Below, piece by piece: positions 35,341-45,200 of a stretch of DNA of 64,000 nt. Origin of the DNA: an uncultured Actinomycetes bacterium (GTDB lineage Bacteria; Actinomycetota; Actinomycetes; Nanopelagicales; Nanopelagicaceae); NCBI GenBank assembly GCA_903836945.1, contig CAILSO010000055.1, forward strand, positions 26,645 to 90,644, read 5' to 3'. Each line of letters begins with the position of its first letter. Position 1 is the stretch's first letter. The position numbers were made by a program, and so were the translations under genes. The notes below the pieces were generated by a model, which saw only the letters and a program-made list of their open reading frames with translations, did not search any database and had not been told where the DNA came from.

Positions 35341-35394
35341 TGCGTGACCGGCCGCAGCAAAAGCCATCCTTTCGGATGATTACAGGACCACCTG
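35341..35394 (+). other. Leader with three short hairpins before the Rv3235-family gene
   Basis: Three small stems follow each other on the plus strand: TGCG/CGCA (35341-35356), CATCC/GGATG with a TTTC loop (35365-35378) and CAGG/CCTG (35383-35394). An AGAGGA ribosome site follows at about 35400. It may be a structured leader; no known riboswitch class is recognised. Confidence 0.35.
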
Positions 35395-35413
35395 GGTTCT
35401 AGAGGATGCGATC

Positions 35414-35947
35414 ATGGAATTAAAAATTAAAGAAGTTGCGATCAAATCTGCTGCCGCAAAATCACCATTCGATGACCGCCTATGGGAGCATCCAATGCTT
35501 GAGTTATATAAGGCGGAATTAATCGCCGAAGAGGTTCTCTTACCTAGAAAGCTCTACCTTGTACCAACGCCGGAATATTACGGTTCAAGCTTCAACGAAC
35601 TAGTTGATAGCGAATTTGCACCACAGCCATCACCATTAGCAGAGCTCCCCGATTTGGAGAGCTGGGTAAATCGATTTGTCTTGACCACGGTTGAAATATG
35701 GAGTGGTCGAAGAAGTGCGATGCAACTTGCTCGGTACTGCCATCGCCAAGTTCATCATCAATTGGTAAATAAATCAGCAGCTATTACTGCTAGTCCAAAA
35801 ATTAGGAAGCTTTATATAAGTCAACCAATTGAAGGTGTCTGCGAAACTACAGTTACCTTGCGAATCGAGGATCGGGTTAGATCGCTCATTCTCAGGTTCG
35901 AGGGTGTAGATAAGCGCTGGCTTTGTACTGAATTAGTATTGCTTTAA
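35414..35947 (+). CDS. Rv3235 family protein
   Basis: The 177-residue protein matches the actinobacterial Rv3235 family by its central helix (WVNRFVLTTVEIWSGRRSAMQLARYCHRQVHHQL, in parts, about 91-125), where the GRRSAMQLARY pattern corresponds to the family consensus GRRPxxQLxxW. The C-terminal half forms beta-strands. It lies close to secA, as in mycobacteria. The function is unknown. AGAGGA precedes the ATG by 8 bp. The last codons and the stop belong to a 20-bp unit repeated three more times downstream. Confidence 0.8.
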   Translation: MELKIKEVAIKSAAAKSPFDDRLWEHPMLELYKAELIAEEVLLPRKLYLVPTPEYYGSSFNELVDSEFAPQPSPLAELPDLESWVNRFVLTTVEIWSGRRSAMQLARYCHRQVHHQLVNKSAAITASPKIRKLYISQPIEGVCETTVTLRIEDRVRSLILRFEGVDKRWLCTELVLL

Positions 35948-36007
35948 CTTAATTAGTATTGTTTTAACTTAATTAGTATTGTTTTAACTTAATTAGTATT
36001 GTTTTAA
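35928..36007. repeat. 20-bp tandem array built from the gene's 3' end
   Basis: The first unit (35928-35947) encodes the last residues ELVLL and the stop of the Rv3235-family gene. Three copies follow at 35948, 35968 and 35988, identical to one another and differing from the coding copy at two positions (ctgaatta/cttaatta; ttgcttt/ttgtttt). Each contains the stop codon. Confidence 0.95.
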
Positions 36008-36012
36008 AAGGC

Positions 36013-38685
36013 CTAGCTAGCCCCGTGGCAACGCTTGTACTTCTTGCCTGAACCACATGGGCATGGAGCATTGCGTGATGTTCCGCCTTCAGTATGGACT
36101 GAACCATCTTCATCCGCAGCGGTATATCGAAGTTCGGCGGCTGGTGCTACTGGAGGTGTTAGCCCCTTAGCTTCAACATCGCCTGTTCCTTCTTCAACAT
36201 TTACTTCGACGTTAAAGAGGAAGCCGACAAGTTCTTCCTTGATCGCATCCATCATCGCGACGAATAAGTCATAACCCTCTTTTTGATATTCAACAAGTGG
36301 GTCGCGTTGGGCCATTGCGCGAAGGCCAATACCTTCTTGCAGGTAATCCATTTCATACAAGTGCTCGCGCCACTTACGATCTAATACTGAAAGTAATACC
36401 TTGCGTTCGAGTTCACGCATCACAGGTTCGCTGAGCGTTGCTTCCCTGTTTTCATAAGCCTTCTCAACATCGGCAAGTACCCGATCCAGCAATAAATCTG
36501 AATCGATTGCGCCGTAACTTCCGAGTTCGGCAACTAATCGTTCGGGTGTAAATGAGATCGGATAGAGCGCGGTCAGCGCGGTCCAAAGTGTTGCTAGATC
36601 CCAATCCTCGGCAAAGCCTTCGGCGGTAGCAGCCTCGACATAGGCACTAACGGTGTCGGCGATGAATGTTTGAACTTGCTCCTTGATATCTGCACCCTCA
36701 AGGACTTCGCGACGCTCGCGATAAACGACTTCGCGTTGGCGGTTCATGACATCGTCATACTTCAAAACATTCTTTCGCATCTCAAAGTTGAGTGATTCAA
36801 CTTGGGTCTGTGCTGATCGAATCGCATTTGAAACCATCTTTGATTCGATTGGCACATCATCGGCAATTCCAGCTGCGCCGAGGAATCTCTCGACTAATCC
36901 AGAGTTAAAGCGACGCATTAGATCATCCTGCAAAGATAGGTAGAAACGTGATTCACCCGGATCGCCTTGGCGACCAGAACGTCCGCGAAGCTGATTATCA
37001 ATACGACGCGACTCGTGGCGTTCGGTTCCAAGAACGTACAAACCACCAAGACCAATCACGACTTCATGTTCCTTAGCCACGGCCGCTTTTTGTTTAGCAA
37101 TTTCTGCCGGCCATGCCGCTTCGTACTCTTCGGCATTTTCTACCGGGCTTAAGCCACGACGTTGTAATTCAAAATCTGCCATAAATTCTGGGTTGCCGCC
37201 GAGCATGATGTCGGTACCGCGACCGGCCATATTTGTTGCAACGGTTACGGCGCCAACCGTTCCGGCGCGAGCAATAATTGCAGCCTCACGTTCGTGTTGC
37301 TTTGCATTAAGTACTTCATGTGGAATGCCACGCTTTTTAAGAAGTGATGAAAGCTCTTCAGATTTTTCCACGCTAACGGTTCCCACAAGAACAGGTTGGC
37401 CTTTTTTGTGACGAGCGGCAATGTCATCGGCGGATGCTATGAATTTTGCTGCTTCAGTCTTGTAGATCAAATCTGGTTGATCTTGGCGTTGCATCGGACG
37501 GTTTGTCGGAATTGGGATTACGCCCAACTTGTAAATCTGCATCAATTCCGCAGCTTCCGTCATCGCGGTACCAGTCATACCGGAGAGCTTGGAATATAAG
37601 CGGAAGTAATTCTGCAAAGTGATGGTTGCCAAGGTCTGGTTCTCATCTTGAATCTCGACGCGCTCTTTTGCCTCAAGTGCCTGATGGAGGCCTTCGTTAT
37701 ATCTACGACCAGCCAACATACGGCCAGTGTGCTCATCAACGATTAGCAATTCGCCATTCATCACAACATAATCTTTATCGCGCTTGAACAACTCTTTGGC
37801 GCGCAAGGCGTTATTTAAGTAACCAATCATTGGGGTATTTACAGATTCATAAAGGTTATCAATGCCTAGAAGCTCTTCTACGCGAGTTACTCCCGCTTCA
37901 ATTACACCTACGGTGCGCTTCTTCTCATCAACTTCGTAGTGAGTATCGCGATCTAGTTTTTGCACGATTGTTGCAAATTCTAAATACCACTTGGTCGCCT
38001 TATCGGCTGGGCCGCTGATGATTAAAGGTGTTCTGGCTTCATCAATAAGAATTGAATCCGCTTCGTCGATAATTGCAAAGTTATGTTCGCGTTGAACGCA
38101 ATCTTCTAGAGTCCAGGCCATATTGTCGCGAAGGTAATCAAAACCAAATTCATTATTTGTTCCGTAGGTGATATCTGCTGCGTATGCCTCACGGCGCTCG
38201 GCAGGTGTCATGCTGGAGAGAATTACGCCAACTTTGAGACCTAGGAAGCGGTGAATACGACCCATCCACTCACTATCGCGCTCGGCAAGATAATCATTAA
38301 CGGTTACGACGTGAACGCCCTTACCGGAGAGCGCATTTAAATATGCCGGCAGAGTTGAGACCAGAGTCTTACCTTCACCAGTACGCATTTCTGCAATATT
38401 TCCTTGATGCAGCGCCGCTCCGCCCATAATCTGAACGTCATAGTGACGTTGTCCTAAGGTGCGCTTTGCTGCTTCGCGAACTGTTGCGAAGGCTTCTGGG
38501 AGTAAGTCATCCAAAGTTTCGCCATTTGCTAAACGTTCCCGAAATTTTACGGTCTGGTTTCGAAGATCAAGATCGGAAAGGGCAGAGACTGAGCTTTCAA
38601 ATTCATTGACTTGGATCGACAATTTTTCGAGTTGGCGGATTGCCCTGCCTTCACCGGCACGCAAAATCTTGTCTAAAACTGACAC
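36013..38685 (-). CDS. secA: Protein translocase ATPase SecA
   Basis: The 890-residue motor drives export through SecYEG. Walker A is [10 protein letters not shown] (about 104-113), the DEAD-type Walker B is [11 protein letters not shown] (about 207), and the PPXD, helical scaffold and second motor domain follow ([12 protein letters not shown] near 500). The C-terminus keeps the SEC-C zinc motif [14 protein letters not shown], which binds SecB or ribosomes. It begins with GTG; AGAGGAAG precedes it. The gene occupies its usual actinobacterial place, but the hpf gene that normally lies just upstream is missing. Confidence 0.97.
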   Translation of the reverse strand: MSVLDKILRAGEGRAIRQLEKLSIQVNEFESSVSALSDLDLRNQTVKFRERLANGETLDDLLPEAFATVREAAKRTLGQRHYDVQIMGGAALHQGNIAEMRTGEGKTLVSTLPAYLNALSGKGVHVVTVNDYLAERDSEWMGRIHRFLGLKVGVILSSMTPAERREAYAADITYGTNNEFGFDYLRDNMAWTLEDCVQREHNFAIIDEADSILIDEARTPLIISGPADKATKWYLEFATIVQKLDRDTHYEVDEKKRTVGVIEAGVTRVEELLGIDNLYESVNTPMIGYLNNALRAKELFKRDKDYVVMNGELLIVDEHTGRMLAGRRYNEGLHQALEAKERVEIQDENQTLATITLQNYFRLYSKLSGMTGTAMTEAAELMQIYKLGVIPIPTNRPMQRQDQPDLIYKTEAAKFIASADDIAARHKKGQPVLVGTVSVEKSEELSSLLKKRGIPHEVLNAKQHEREAAIIARAGTVGAVTVATNMAGRGTDIMLGGNPEFMADFELQRRGLSPVENAEEYEAAWPAEIAKQKAAVAKEHEVVIGLGGLYVLGTERHESRRIDNQLRGRSGRQGDPGESRFYLSLQDDLMRRFNSGLVERFLGAAGIADDVPIESKMVSNAIRSAQTQVESLNFEMRKNVLKYDDVMNRQREVVYRERREVLEGADIKEQVQTFIADTVSAYVEAATAEGFAEDWDLATLWTALTALYPISFTPERLVAELGSYGAIDSDLLLDRVLADVEKAYENREATLSEPVMRELERKVLLSVLDRKWREHLYEMDYLQEGIGLRAMAQRDPLVEYQKEGYDLFVAMMDAIKEELVGFLFNVEVNVEEGTGDVEAKGLTPPVAPAAELRYTAADEDGSVHTEGGTSRNAPCPCGSGKKYKRCHGAS

Positions 38686-38825
38686 GCTTCCTCTTCTCGC
38701 CGGAACTTAACTGCTCGCAAAATACTGGATAAATCTGGGATCTTCCTGGTAGAACTTTAGCGATTGGCGCTCTAAATCGGGAATTGGCGCCAAATCTGTG
38801 CCAAATCTACCTCCCGGTCCCCTCT

Positions 38826-39623
38826 TTAAAAGAAGTCACGAGAGTCCAACCTGGAAGCTGCACAAATCGCCCCAGTTACTTCTATCCCATGATTCATTAG
38901 TGTGCGTTTGGCTGCTGCTAGCGTGGAACCGGTTGTGACTAAATCATCAATCAAGAAGTGATTGACCTTTCCCTCTATCAAAATTGGTTCGTACATTTGC
39001 TTTCTTAATTCGCCATCACCGAGTCTCGATGAATAAATTCTAGAATTGGCGATGACCTTCATGGAATCATGCATATTTCTTGATCTCGCAAATGCGCTCA
39101 ACTTTGTCTGATCCCGGACACGGTGGGTGTGAACCAAAATATTTGAAACGCGAAACTTAATTCCTTCTCCCTCAACGGTGGCGCTTAATTTTCGTACTAG
39201 AGATTCTGCCAATAATTGGGTATGCAGATACCCGCGAGAGCGATTTGCGGTTGACCTTGAAGGAATTGGAACTAAAATAATTTCGCTGGTGGCCGTAGCC
39301 AAAAATTTAGTAACGAATACCGCCTTTTGCATAACCTGGGCTAACCAATTTCGTGCAATTAAATTATTATCTTCCTTCGCAGCAAGTATCACTCTTGATA
39401 CTTGTGGAGTGTAAGGCAAGCTGGAAAGTATCTGTAGGCCATCCCGCTTTTGAGTTTTTACATCTAGCTGCAAAGCCCCTCTACATTTTTTGCAAAACTC
39501 AGGGCTGGTTGTAAAACCACTTTTTGATTCTCTCTCATCAGACTTTGAAATTAAGCCATGACAGCCTAGGCAACTTTGTGGGTAGATAAGCGAGCCAAGC
39601 GAATTTAGGAAGATTTTCACCAA
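38826..39623 (-). CDS. comF: ComF family phosphoribosyltransferase
   Basis: The 265-residue protein has an N-terminal zinc-binding region (CLGCHG near 19-24 and CKKC near 45-48) and a C-terminal phosphoribosyltransferase domain with the PRPP motif FLIDDLVTTGSTLAAAKRTL (about 222-241). ComF/GntX proteins are linked to DNA uptake and purine scavenging. The gene sits between mtrB and secA as in mycobacteria, but no lpqB separates it from mtrB. Confidence 0.88.
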   Translation of the reverse strand: MVKIFLNSLGSLIYPQSCLGCHGLISKSDERESKSGFTTSPEFCKKCRGALQLDVKTQKRDGLQILSSLPYTPQVSRVILAAKEDNNLIARNWLAQVMQKAVFVTKFLATATSEIILVPIPSRSTANRSRGYLHTQLLAESLVRKLSATVEGEGIKFRVSNILVHTHRVRDQTKLSAFARSRNMHDSMKVIANSRIYSSRLGDGELRKQMYEPILIEGKVNHFLIDDLVTTGSTLAAAKRTLMNHGIEVTGAICAASRLDSRDFF

Positions 39624-39752
39624 TTAATATTTGCGTAAAACAAAGGCAAAGCGATGAGGAGAGAGCTAACTGCCTCAAATTTGTGGAGAACGCTGCGCTG
39701 TGAAAAATATAATTTGCGCAGAGTAAGTGAAGAAATACCGGTTATTCCCGAA

Positions 39753-41309
39753 TTAAAGTCCGCTAGCTCGCATGCTATTTGGAATTAATTCAATTGGGTG
39801 TGACTTAATTATGCCACCGGCATATTTTGGCAACGTCAAAACGAAATTAGCGCCCTGCCCAGGCACGCCCCACGCCTCCAGAGTTCCTTGATGCAACTTC
39901 GCATCCTCTAACGATATTGAAAGACCAAGACCGGTTCCGCCGCGAGTTCTGGCCCGTGATGGATCGGCCCGCCAAAAGCGATCAAACAACATTGCTCGCT
40001 CTTTTTGATTAAAGCCGATTCCGTGGTCCCGAACACCAACGGCAACTTCATTGTCGGTTTCAACAACACTAACTTCGATTGGCTTACCCTCGTGATGATC
40101 TAGTGCGTTTGTTAGAAGATTTCGCAAAATCCGATTGATACGCCTCTTATCGGCATCAACCCAGATTGGAACCTCAACTCCCGCGTCTGACTTCTTCACT
40201 TCAACGGTGATAATTCTTTCTAGGCTCGGATGAACATAGTCAACTGCCTCTTTTACTAATTCAACCAAATCAACCTTCGCTAACTCCATAACGGCGGCCT
40301 CGGCATCGAATCGACTTACTTCAAGCAGATCGGTTAGGAGACCTTCAAATCTTTCGATTTGAGATAGTAGAAGTTCGGCGCTTCTATAGAGCGCTGGTTC
40401 GAATTCTTTCTTTGCATCAAATAGAACCTGCGCCGCCATTCGCATAGTCGTAAGCGGTGTACGCAATTCATGCGAAACATCAGAGACGAATCGTTGTTGC
40501 AATCTTGATAAATTCTCAAGGCGCAAAATCTGCTGTTTTAGTGATGCTGCCATTTCATTGAAGGCATAACCCAATCTGGCAATTTCATCCTCGCCATTAA
40601 CCTCCATGCGTTGTTCTAGATCGCCGGCCGTTAATTCTTCGGCAATTCGAGCCGCCTCGCGCACTGGTGCGATTAATTGACGAAGGACCAACCAAGCAAT
40701 CAAACCAATTAAAAGTGTTAACGCAAGACCGGTTAGCCACAATGAGTTTCTAATAAGTGCAATGGTTTGACTCTGTTGATTAAGGCTAAAAAGGGTATAG
40801 ATCTCATACTTACCAGCAGTAGATACATCCAGAAGCTGGCCAATTACTAGGCCTTTCTCGGAAGAGCCACCAATATAATTAATATTTGTTCGAATCCAAT
40901 GCGGATTCTTCGACTTGCGAACTAATTTTCTAAAATCAGCTGGGATCGAACTTTCCATCAATTGATTGGAAGTTCCGCGATAACTTGGATTACTTCCACT
41001 GTTAGGGATGGGAAAAATTGCGGTCTCCCGGCCAGAGTAATCTGCCGATGATGAAGGACTAGAGAGAATGTCCGCCAAAATCACCTTTGAGGTGGGGGCA
41101 TCTTGAAACTGCGAGAGAGCAATCTGAAAGGCGGTTGAGCTAGCTGATGAGGAGGCGTCGGCAAGAGATAGATTTAGTTTTTCCTTGAAAACGCCATTTG
41201 AGAGTTGGTTGTATAAAGCGCTACCGACCAATCCAATAACAACAATAGACAAGGTAACAATTAAAAAGGTAACTCGGACAACCAGCGATGATCTAAGTCG
41301 TTGCAACAT
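39753..41309 (-). CDS. mtrB: Sensor histidine kinase MtrB
   Basis: The 518-residue kinase has a short cytoplasmic N-terminus, a first membrane helix (about 12-32), an extracellular sensor region, a second helix (about 190-210), a HAMP domain and a HisKA domain with the acceptor His in DVSHELRTPLTTMRMAA (about 279-282). The ATP-binding part has NLLTNALDHHEG, VRDHGIGF and GGTGLGLSI. In actinobacteria MtrB controls division and cell-wall enzymes with MtrA. The start lies about 20 bp after the mtrA stop. The usual partner lipoprotein LpqB is absent. Confidence 0.93.
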   Translation of the reverse strand: MLQRLRSSLVVRVTFLIVTLSIVVIGLVGSALYNQLSNGVFKEKLNLSLADASSSASSTAFQIALSQFQDAPTSKVILADILSSPSSSADYSGRETAIFPIPNSGSNPSYRGTSNQLMESSIPADFRKLVRKSKNPHWIRTNINYIGGSSEKGLVIGQLLDVSTAGKYEIYTLFSLNQQSQTIALIRNSLWLTGLALTLLIGLIAWLVLRQLIAPVREAARIAEELTAGDLEQRMEVNGEDEIARLGYAFNEMAASLKQQILRLENLSRLQQRFVSDVSHELRTPLTTMRMAAQVLFDAKKEFEPALYRSAELLLSQIERFEGLLTDLLEVSRFDAEAAVMELAKVDLVELVKEAVDYVHPSLERIITVEVKKSDAGVEVPIWVDADKRRINRILRNLLTNALDHHEGKPIEVSVVETDNEVAVGVRDHGIGFNQKERAMLFDRFWRADPSRARTRGGTGLGLSISLEDAKLHQGTLEAWGVPGQGANFVLTLPKYAGGIIKSHPIELIPNSMRASGL

Positions 41310-41330
41310 TTACTCACTAGCTTTCATAAA

Positions 41331-42017
41331 TTAGCTAGGGCTTCCTGGAACTCCCGCTTTGTATCCCACTCCCCGAACGGTAAGAATAATCTCCGGATTC
41401 TCGGGGTCGGCTTCAACTTTAGAACGCAAACGTTGAATGTGAACATTCACCAATCTGGTATCGGTAGCTGGGCGATAACCCCAAACCTCACTTAGAAGCG
41501 CCTCTCTTGTGAATACGCGACCAGGCTCTTTTGCTAAGGCAACCAATAAATCAAATTCCAGTCTGGTTAACGGAATTACCTCTTTACCGCGAACAATTGT
41601 GTGTGCAATCTGATCGATCTCAATATTTCCTATACGTAGACCTGACCCAAGGTCATTATTTGATCGGCGCAACCGGACTTTGATTCGAGCGACAAGTTCT
41701 GTGGGATTAAATGGCTTTACCATGTAATCATCGGCGCCTGCCTCTAGGCCGGCAACCACATCTTGAGTATCTCCCTTGGCCGTTAACATCACAATCGGGA
41801 CCATGGATTTTTCACGAATTAACTTGCAAACTTCAACGCCATCAATACCTGGCAACATCACATCTAATAAAACTAAATCTGGATTTTGTGCGGTGAAGAG
41901 GTCCATGACCTCATCACCGCGACTTACCAAATCAACTTCATAACCTGCGCCGTTTAGAACTATGCCCAACATCTCGGCGAGATCTTGGTCGTCATCGACG
42001 ACCATGATCGAAGTCAT
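41331..42017 (-). CDS. mtrA: Response regulator MtrA
   Basis: The 228-residue regulator has a receiver domain with the phospho-acceptor Asp in PDLVLLDVMLPGIDG (about 51-58), the Lys of VKPFNP, and an OmpR-type winged helix (LTRLEFDLLVALAKEPG and VNVHIQRLRSKVEADPENP). The near-perfect match in layout to MtrA, and its place between sahH and mtrB, identify it. In related organisms MtrA acts on oriC, dnaA and resuscitation-promoting factor genes. Its ATG overlaps the sahH stop by one base. Confidence 0.95.
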   Translation of the reverse strand: MTSIMVVDDDQDLAEMLGIVLNGAGYEVDLVSRGDEVMDLFTAQNPDLVLLDVMLPGIDGVEVCKLIREKSMVPIVMLTAKGDTQDVVAGLEAGADDYMVKPFNPTELVARIKVRLRRSNNDLGSGLRIGNIEIDQIAHTIVRGKEVIPLTRLEFDLLVALAKEPGRVFTREALLSEVWGYRPATDTRLVNVHIQRLRSKVEADPENPEIILTVRGVGYKAGVPGSPS

Positions 42018-43294
42018 TAGCTACCGTGCTCCCATGAGTTGAGGTATAGCTCTTGTGCTGGGGTTAACTTATCGATTGTTGAACCCATGCTTTCAAGTTT
42101 CAAACGAGCAACCTCTTTATCAATTTCGGTTGGGACATCGTGTAGTCCAGCGCCAAGTGAGGCCGCAGCCTTCAATAGGTATTCAGCTGTTAGGGCTTGG
42201 TCAGAGAATGACATATCCATAACAGATGCTGGGTGGCCTTCAGCTGCACCAAGATTTACTAAACGTCCTTCTGCAAGTAGCAAGATACGACGACCATCAG
42301 CCATTACATATTCATCAGTCTGGTGGCGCATCTTGGCATTCTTGGTCTTGGCATTTTGTTCTAGCCAGGCGACATCAATTTCAATATCGAAGTGACCGGC
42401 GTTGGAAAGTATTGCGCCATCCTTCATTACCTTAAAGTGCTCATCGCGAAGTACATCGCGGTTACCTGTGACAGTTACGAAGATATCTCCGTATTTGGCA
42501 GCTTCCGTCATTGGCATGACACGGTATCCCTGCATAAGCGCATCAAGTGCCTTGGTTGGATCAATTTCAGTAACGATTACATCCGCGCCCATACCCTTTG
42601 CACGTTCGGCAACACCCTTACCGCAGTAACCAAATCCAGCGACTACTAATACCTTTCCGGCAACCAAAGTATTGGTTGAACGGAAGATGGCATCCATTGT
42701 TGATTGGCCGGTACCAAAACGGTTATCGAACATGTGCTTGGTATCGGTGTCATTAACAGCGATCATTGGAAACTTGAGAGCACCATCTTTAGTCATTTGG
42801 CTTAGGCGAATAACACCAGTTGTGGTCTCTTCGCAACCACCGATAATTCCATCGATTAATTCGGTACGAGTTGTGTGAAGGGTATTAACCAAGTCGCAAC
42901 CATCATCAAAGACCAGTTGTGGCTTCACATCGAGTGAGGCGTTGATATGTGAGTAGTAGCCTTCTCGATCAACTGAGTTGCGAGCAAAGACGCTGATGCC
43001 ATATTCGTGCACTAGTGCAGCTGCAGTGTCATCTTGAGTTGAAAGTGGGTTTGAGGCACAAAGAGCTAATTCAGCGCCGCCAGCTTTTAGGGCGCGCATT
43101 AAGTTAGCGGTCTCAGTTGTTACGTGCATGCACGCAGAAATTCTGATTCCCTTAAATGGTTGTTCTTTTTCAAAGCGAGCTTTGATTTGTGCCAATACCG
43201 GCATATTGCGTTCAGCCCATTCAATGCGCTTCTTGCCTTGTGCGGCTAGTGAAGCATCGGCAATATCGTGCTTAATTGCGGTTTCAACGGTCAT
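42017..43294 (-). CDS. ahcY: Adenosylhomocysteinase
   Basis: The 425-residue enzyme splits S-adenosylhomocysteine into adenosine and homocysteine, closing the methyl cycle. The NAD site is [25 protein letters not shown] (about 218-242), and [16 protein letters not shown] and [18 protein letters not shown] are conserved catalytic segments. It lacks the 40-residue insertion of the mycobacterial enzyme, giving the shorter form. AGGAG lies 8 bp upstream of the ATG. It is the first gene before mtrA-mtrB. Confidence 0.96.
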   Translation of the reverse strand: MTVETAIKHDIADASLAAQGKKRIEWAERNMPVLAQIKARFEKEQPFKGIRISACMHVTTETANLMRALKAGGAELALCASNPLSTQDDTAAALVHEYGISVFARNSVDREGYYSHINASLDVKPQLVFDDGCDLVNTLHTTRTELIDGIIGGCEETTTGVIRLSQMTKDGALKFPMIAVNDTDTKHMFDNRFGTGQSTMDAIFRSTNTLVAGKVLVVAGFGYCGKGVAERAKGMGADVIVTEIDPTKALDALMQGYRVMPMTEAAKYGDIFVTVTGNRDVLRDEHFKVMKDGAILSNAGHFDIEIDVAWLEQNAKTKNAKMRHQTDEYVMADGRRILLLAEGRLVNLGAAEGHPASVMDMSFSDQALTAEYLLKAAASLGAGLHDVPTEIDKEVARLKLESMGSTIDKLTPAQELYLNSWEHGS

Positions 43295-43394
43295 AACAGA
43301 CTCCTATTGCAAATCATCTGAGAGGCTTCTCGTAACTATATGTATGAGCCCGAAGGTTATCGCATTCAAGCAACAGGGGCCCAATACCAGCCAG

Positions 43395-44756
43395 TTAGCC
43401 GCGGATAGTTTGAAGAACCTGATCTCGCACTGCTTGCATCGTGGCCGGCGTATCGCCTTCAACATTAAGTCGTAGTAGAGGTTCAGTGTTTGAGGGGCGG
43501 ACATTGAACCAGTAACGCTCGGAAGTAAATGTCAGTCCATCTAATTCATCGATCTCGTGATCGCCTTGGTATTTGGCGGTGAGTTCAGCAAGTTTCGCTG
43601 GAATATCTTTAACAACTGAATTGATCTCGCCACTTGAGCTATATCTATTAAATGGGGCCAATAACTTTGAAAGTGGCTCTTTGCTTGCTGCTAATTCAGA
43701 GAGCGCAAAGAGCGCCGCAAGCATTCCAGAATCTGCCCGCCAAAAATCTGCAAAATAAAAGTGACCAGAGTGTTCGCCACCAAAAATTGCACCAGTTTGC
43801 GCCATTAACTTCTTTATATATGAATGGCCCACGCGCGAACGAACGGCCTTGCCACCGTTCTCTTCGACAATTTCGCGAACCGCTTTGGATGAGATCAAGT
43901 TGTAGATAATTGTCGAACCAGGCTTTCGAGCAAGTTCGCGTTTAGCGATAAGACCGGTAAGGGCTGAAGGATTTACTAAATCACCATTCTCGTCGACCAA
44001 AAAGCAGCGATCTGCATCCCCATCAAAAGCCAGACCGATATCGGCTCGCTCTTTTTTAACTCGCTTCTGTAAATCAACTAGGTTCTTTGCTTCGATTGGA
44101 TTAGCTTCGTGATTTGGGAAATTTCCATCCAATTCAAAATACATTGGTATCACTTCAACATTTAAGCGCTTCATTACCGCCGGCGCGGTGAAGCCAGCCA
44201 TTCCATTTCCGGCATCAATGACTACCTTTAACTTTCGCTTATTTTCCTCTGGGAAAAGTGCGAGTAAGAAATCAACATAGTCAACTAGAAGTTCTTGTGA
44301 ACTTTCCTTACCGATGGGGCGATTAGCAATTGGTATTCCTTCTACCAAGATCTGCTTGATGCGAAGCAGCCCAGACTCTTGACCAATCGGTTGCGCGGCG
44401 CTTTTGCACAATTTAATTCCATTGTAGGCGGCTGGGTTATGGCTAGCGGTGAACATAGCGCCCGGCATATTTAGTTTTCCGGAGGCAAAATACAACATGT
44501 CAGTCGATGCTAACCCGATACGGATGACATCCATGCCTTGTGAAGTTACGCCATCGGCAAATGCTGTGGCCAATAAAGGTGAACTTGGCCGCATATCCTC
44601 ACCGATAACCACTGATGCCGGTTCGTGTTCCTCTTGGAGAAATTTTGCAAAGGCGGCGCCAAGAGCAAAAGTAAAATCTGGCGTAATCTCTTTATCAACT
44701 AGACCTCGGACGTCATAGGCCTTGATTATTGAATTTAAGAACTCAAGTTTAAGCAA
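43395..44756 (-). CDS. manB: Phosphomannomutase/phosphoglucomutase
   Basis: The 453-residue enzyme interconverts hexose 1- and 6-phosphates. The phosphoserine loop is TASHNPAAYNGIK (about 103-115), the metal loop is AFDGDADRC (about 239-247), the sugar loop is GGEHSGHFYF and the phosphate-binding loop is RPSNTEPLLRL near the end. It corresponds to Rv3257c (ManB) by position next to DUF3499. It would feed GDP-mannose synthesis together with a nucleotidyltransferase such as the one at 50334. Confidence 0.93.
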   Translation of the reverse strand: MLKLEFLNSIIKAYDVRGLVDKEITPDFTFALGAAFAKFLQEEHEPASVVIGEDMRPSSPLLATAFADGVTSQGMDVIRIGLASTDMLYFASGKLNMPGAMFTASHNPAAYNGIKLCKSAAQPIGQESGLLRIKQILVEGIPIANRPIGKESSQELLVDYVDFLLALFPEENKRKLKVVIDAGNGMAGFTAPAVMKRLNVEVIPMYFELDGNFPNHEANPIEAKNLVDLQKRVKKERADIGLAFDGDADRCFLVDENGDLVNPSALTGLIAKRELARKPGSTIIYNLISSKAVREIVEENGGKAVRSRVGHSYIKKLMAQTGAIFGGEHSGHFYFADFWRADSGMLAALFALSELAASKEPLSKLLAPFNRYSSSGEINSVVKDIPAKLAELTAKYQGDHEIDELDGLTFTSERYWFNVRPSNTEPLLRLNVEGDTPATMQAVRDQVLQTIRG

Positions 44757-44768
44757 AAGTTAGATCCT

Positions 44769-45161
44769 TTAGCTATTTGGAATTGCTCGTAGGTGGCCGC
44801 GGCGACCAATTTCTTGAGTGTCATTGATCCCAGGTAATGAATCCGTATTCTCACTTTGCAGATTGCGATTACCAATCTCTCGAACAGCATCTGCGATAGC
44901 CATCAAATCATCGCTACTTGGTCCAGAAACTTGCGAATCACTTTCTTGTTTGATGACGGTCCAACCAACCGGGGCGCTCATTCGAGCACTGTGTTGATCA
45001 CACAAGTCATATGCATGTGGTTCGGCAAAAGTAGCAAGAGGTCCAAGTACCGCGGTTGAATCAGAATAGATATAAGTAAGAGTCTTTGTGGCAAGTTGTC
45101 GGCAACCGGCACGCGAGCAGAAGCGACCCATTCGGGATGCACCTGTATGCGGCTTGCTCAT
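44769..45161 (-). CDS. DUF3499 family protein
   Basis: The 130-residue protein matches DUF3499 (Rv3258c type). Four N-terminal cysteines form a likely zinc ribbon: CSRAGC (15-20) and the pair around YDLCDQHSAR (about 53, with His56). The middle segment TKTLTYIYSDSTAVLGPLA is the family core, and the last 50 residues are polar and disordered. Function unknown. It keeps its conserved position before manB. Confidence 0.88.
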   Translation of the reverse strand: MSKPHTGASRMGRFCSRAGCRQLATKTLTYIYSDSTAVLGPLATFAEPHAYDLCDQHSARMSAPVGWTVIKQESDSQVSGPSSDDLMAIADAVREIGNRNLQSENTDSLPGINDTQEIGRRGHLRAIPNS

Positions 45162-45200
45162 ATCTTGAGGCTATCGCCTCCCGATCTAAAAGTTTGGGAT

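Noticed and set aside
36001..36030. Intrinsic terminator after secA
   Set aside because: GGCTAGCTAGGCC followed by TTTT looks suggestive, but the stem has no room for a loop and overlaps the secA stop codon.
43295..43394. S-adenosylhomocysteine riboswitch upstream of ahcY
   Set aside because: The short spacer lacks the conserved core of that class; only a plausible ribosome site is seen.
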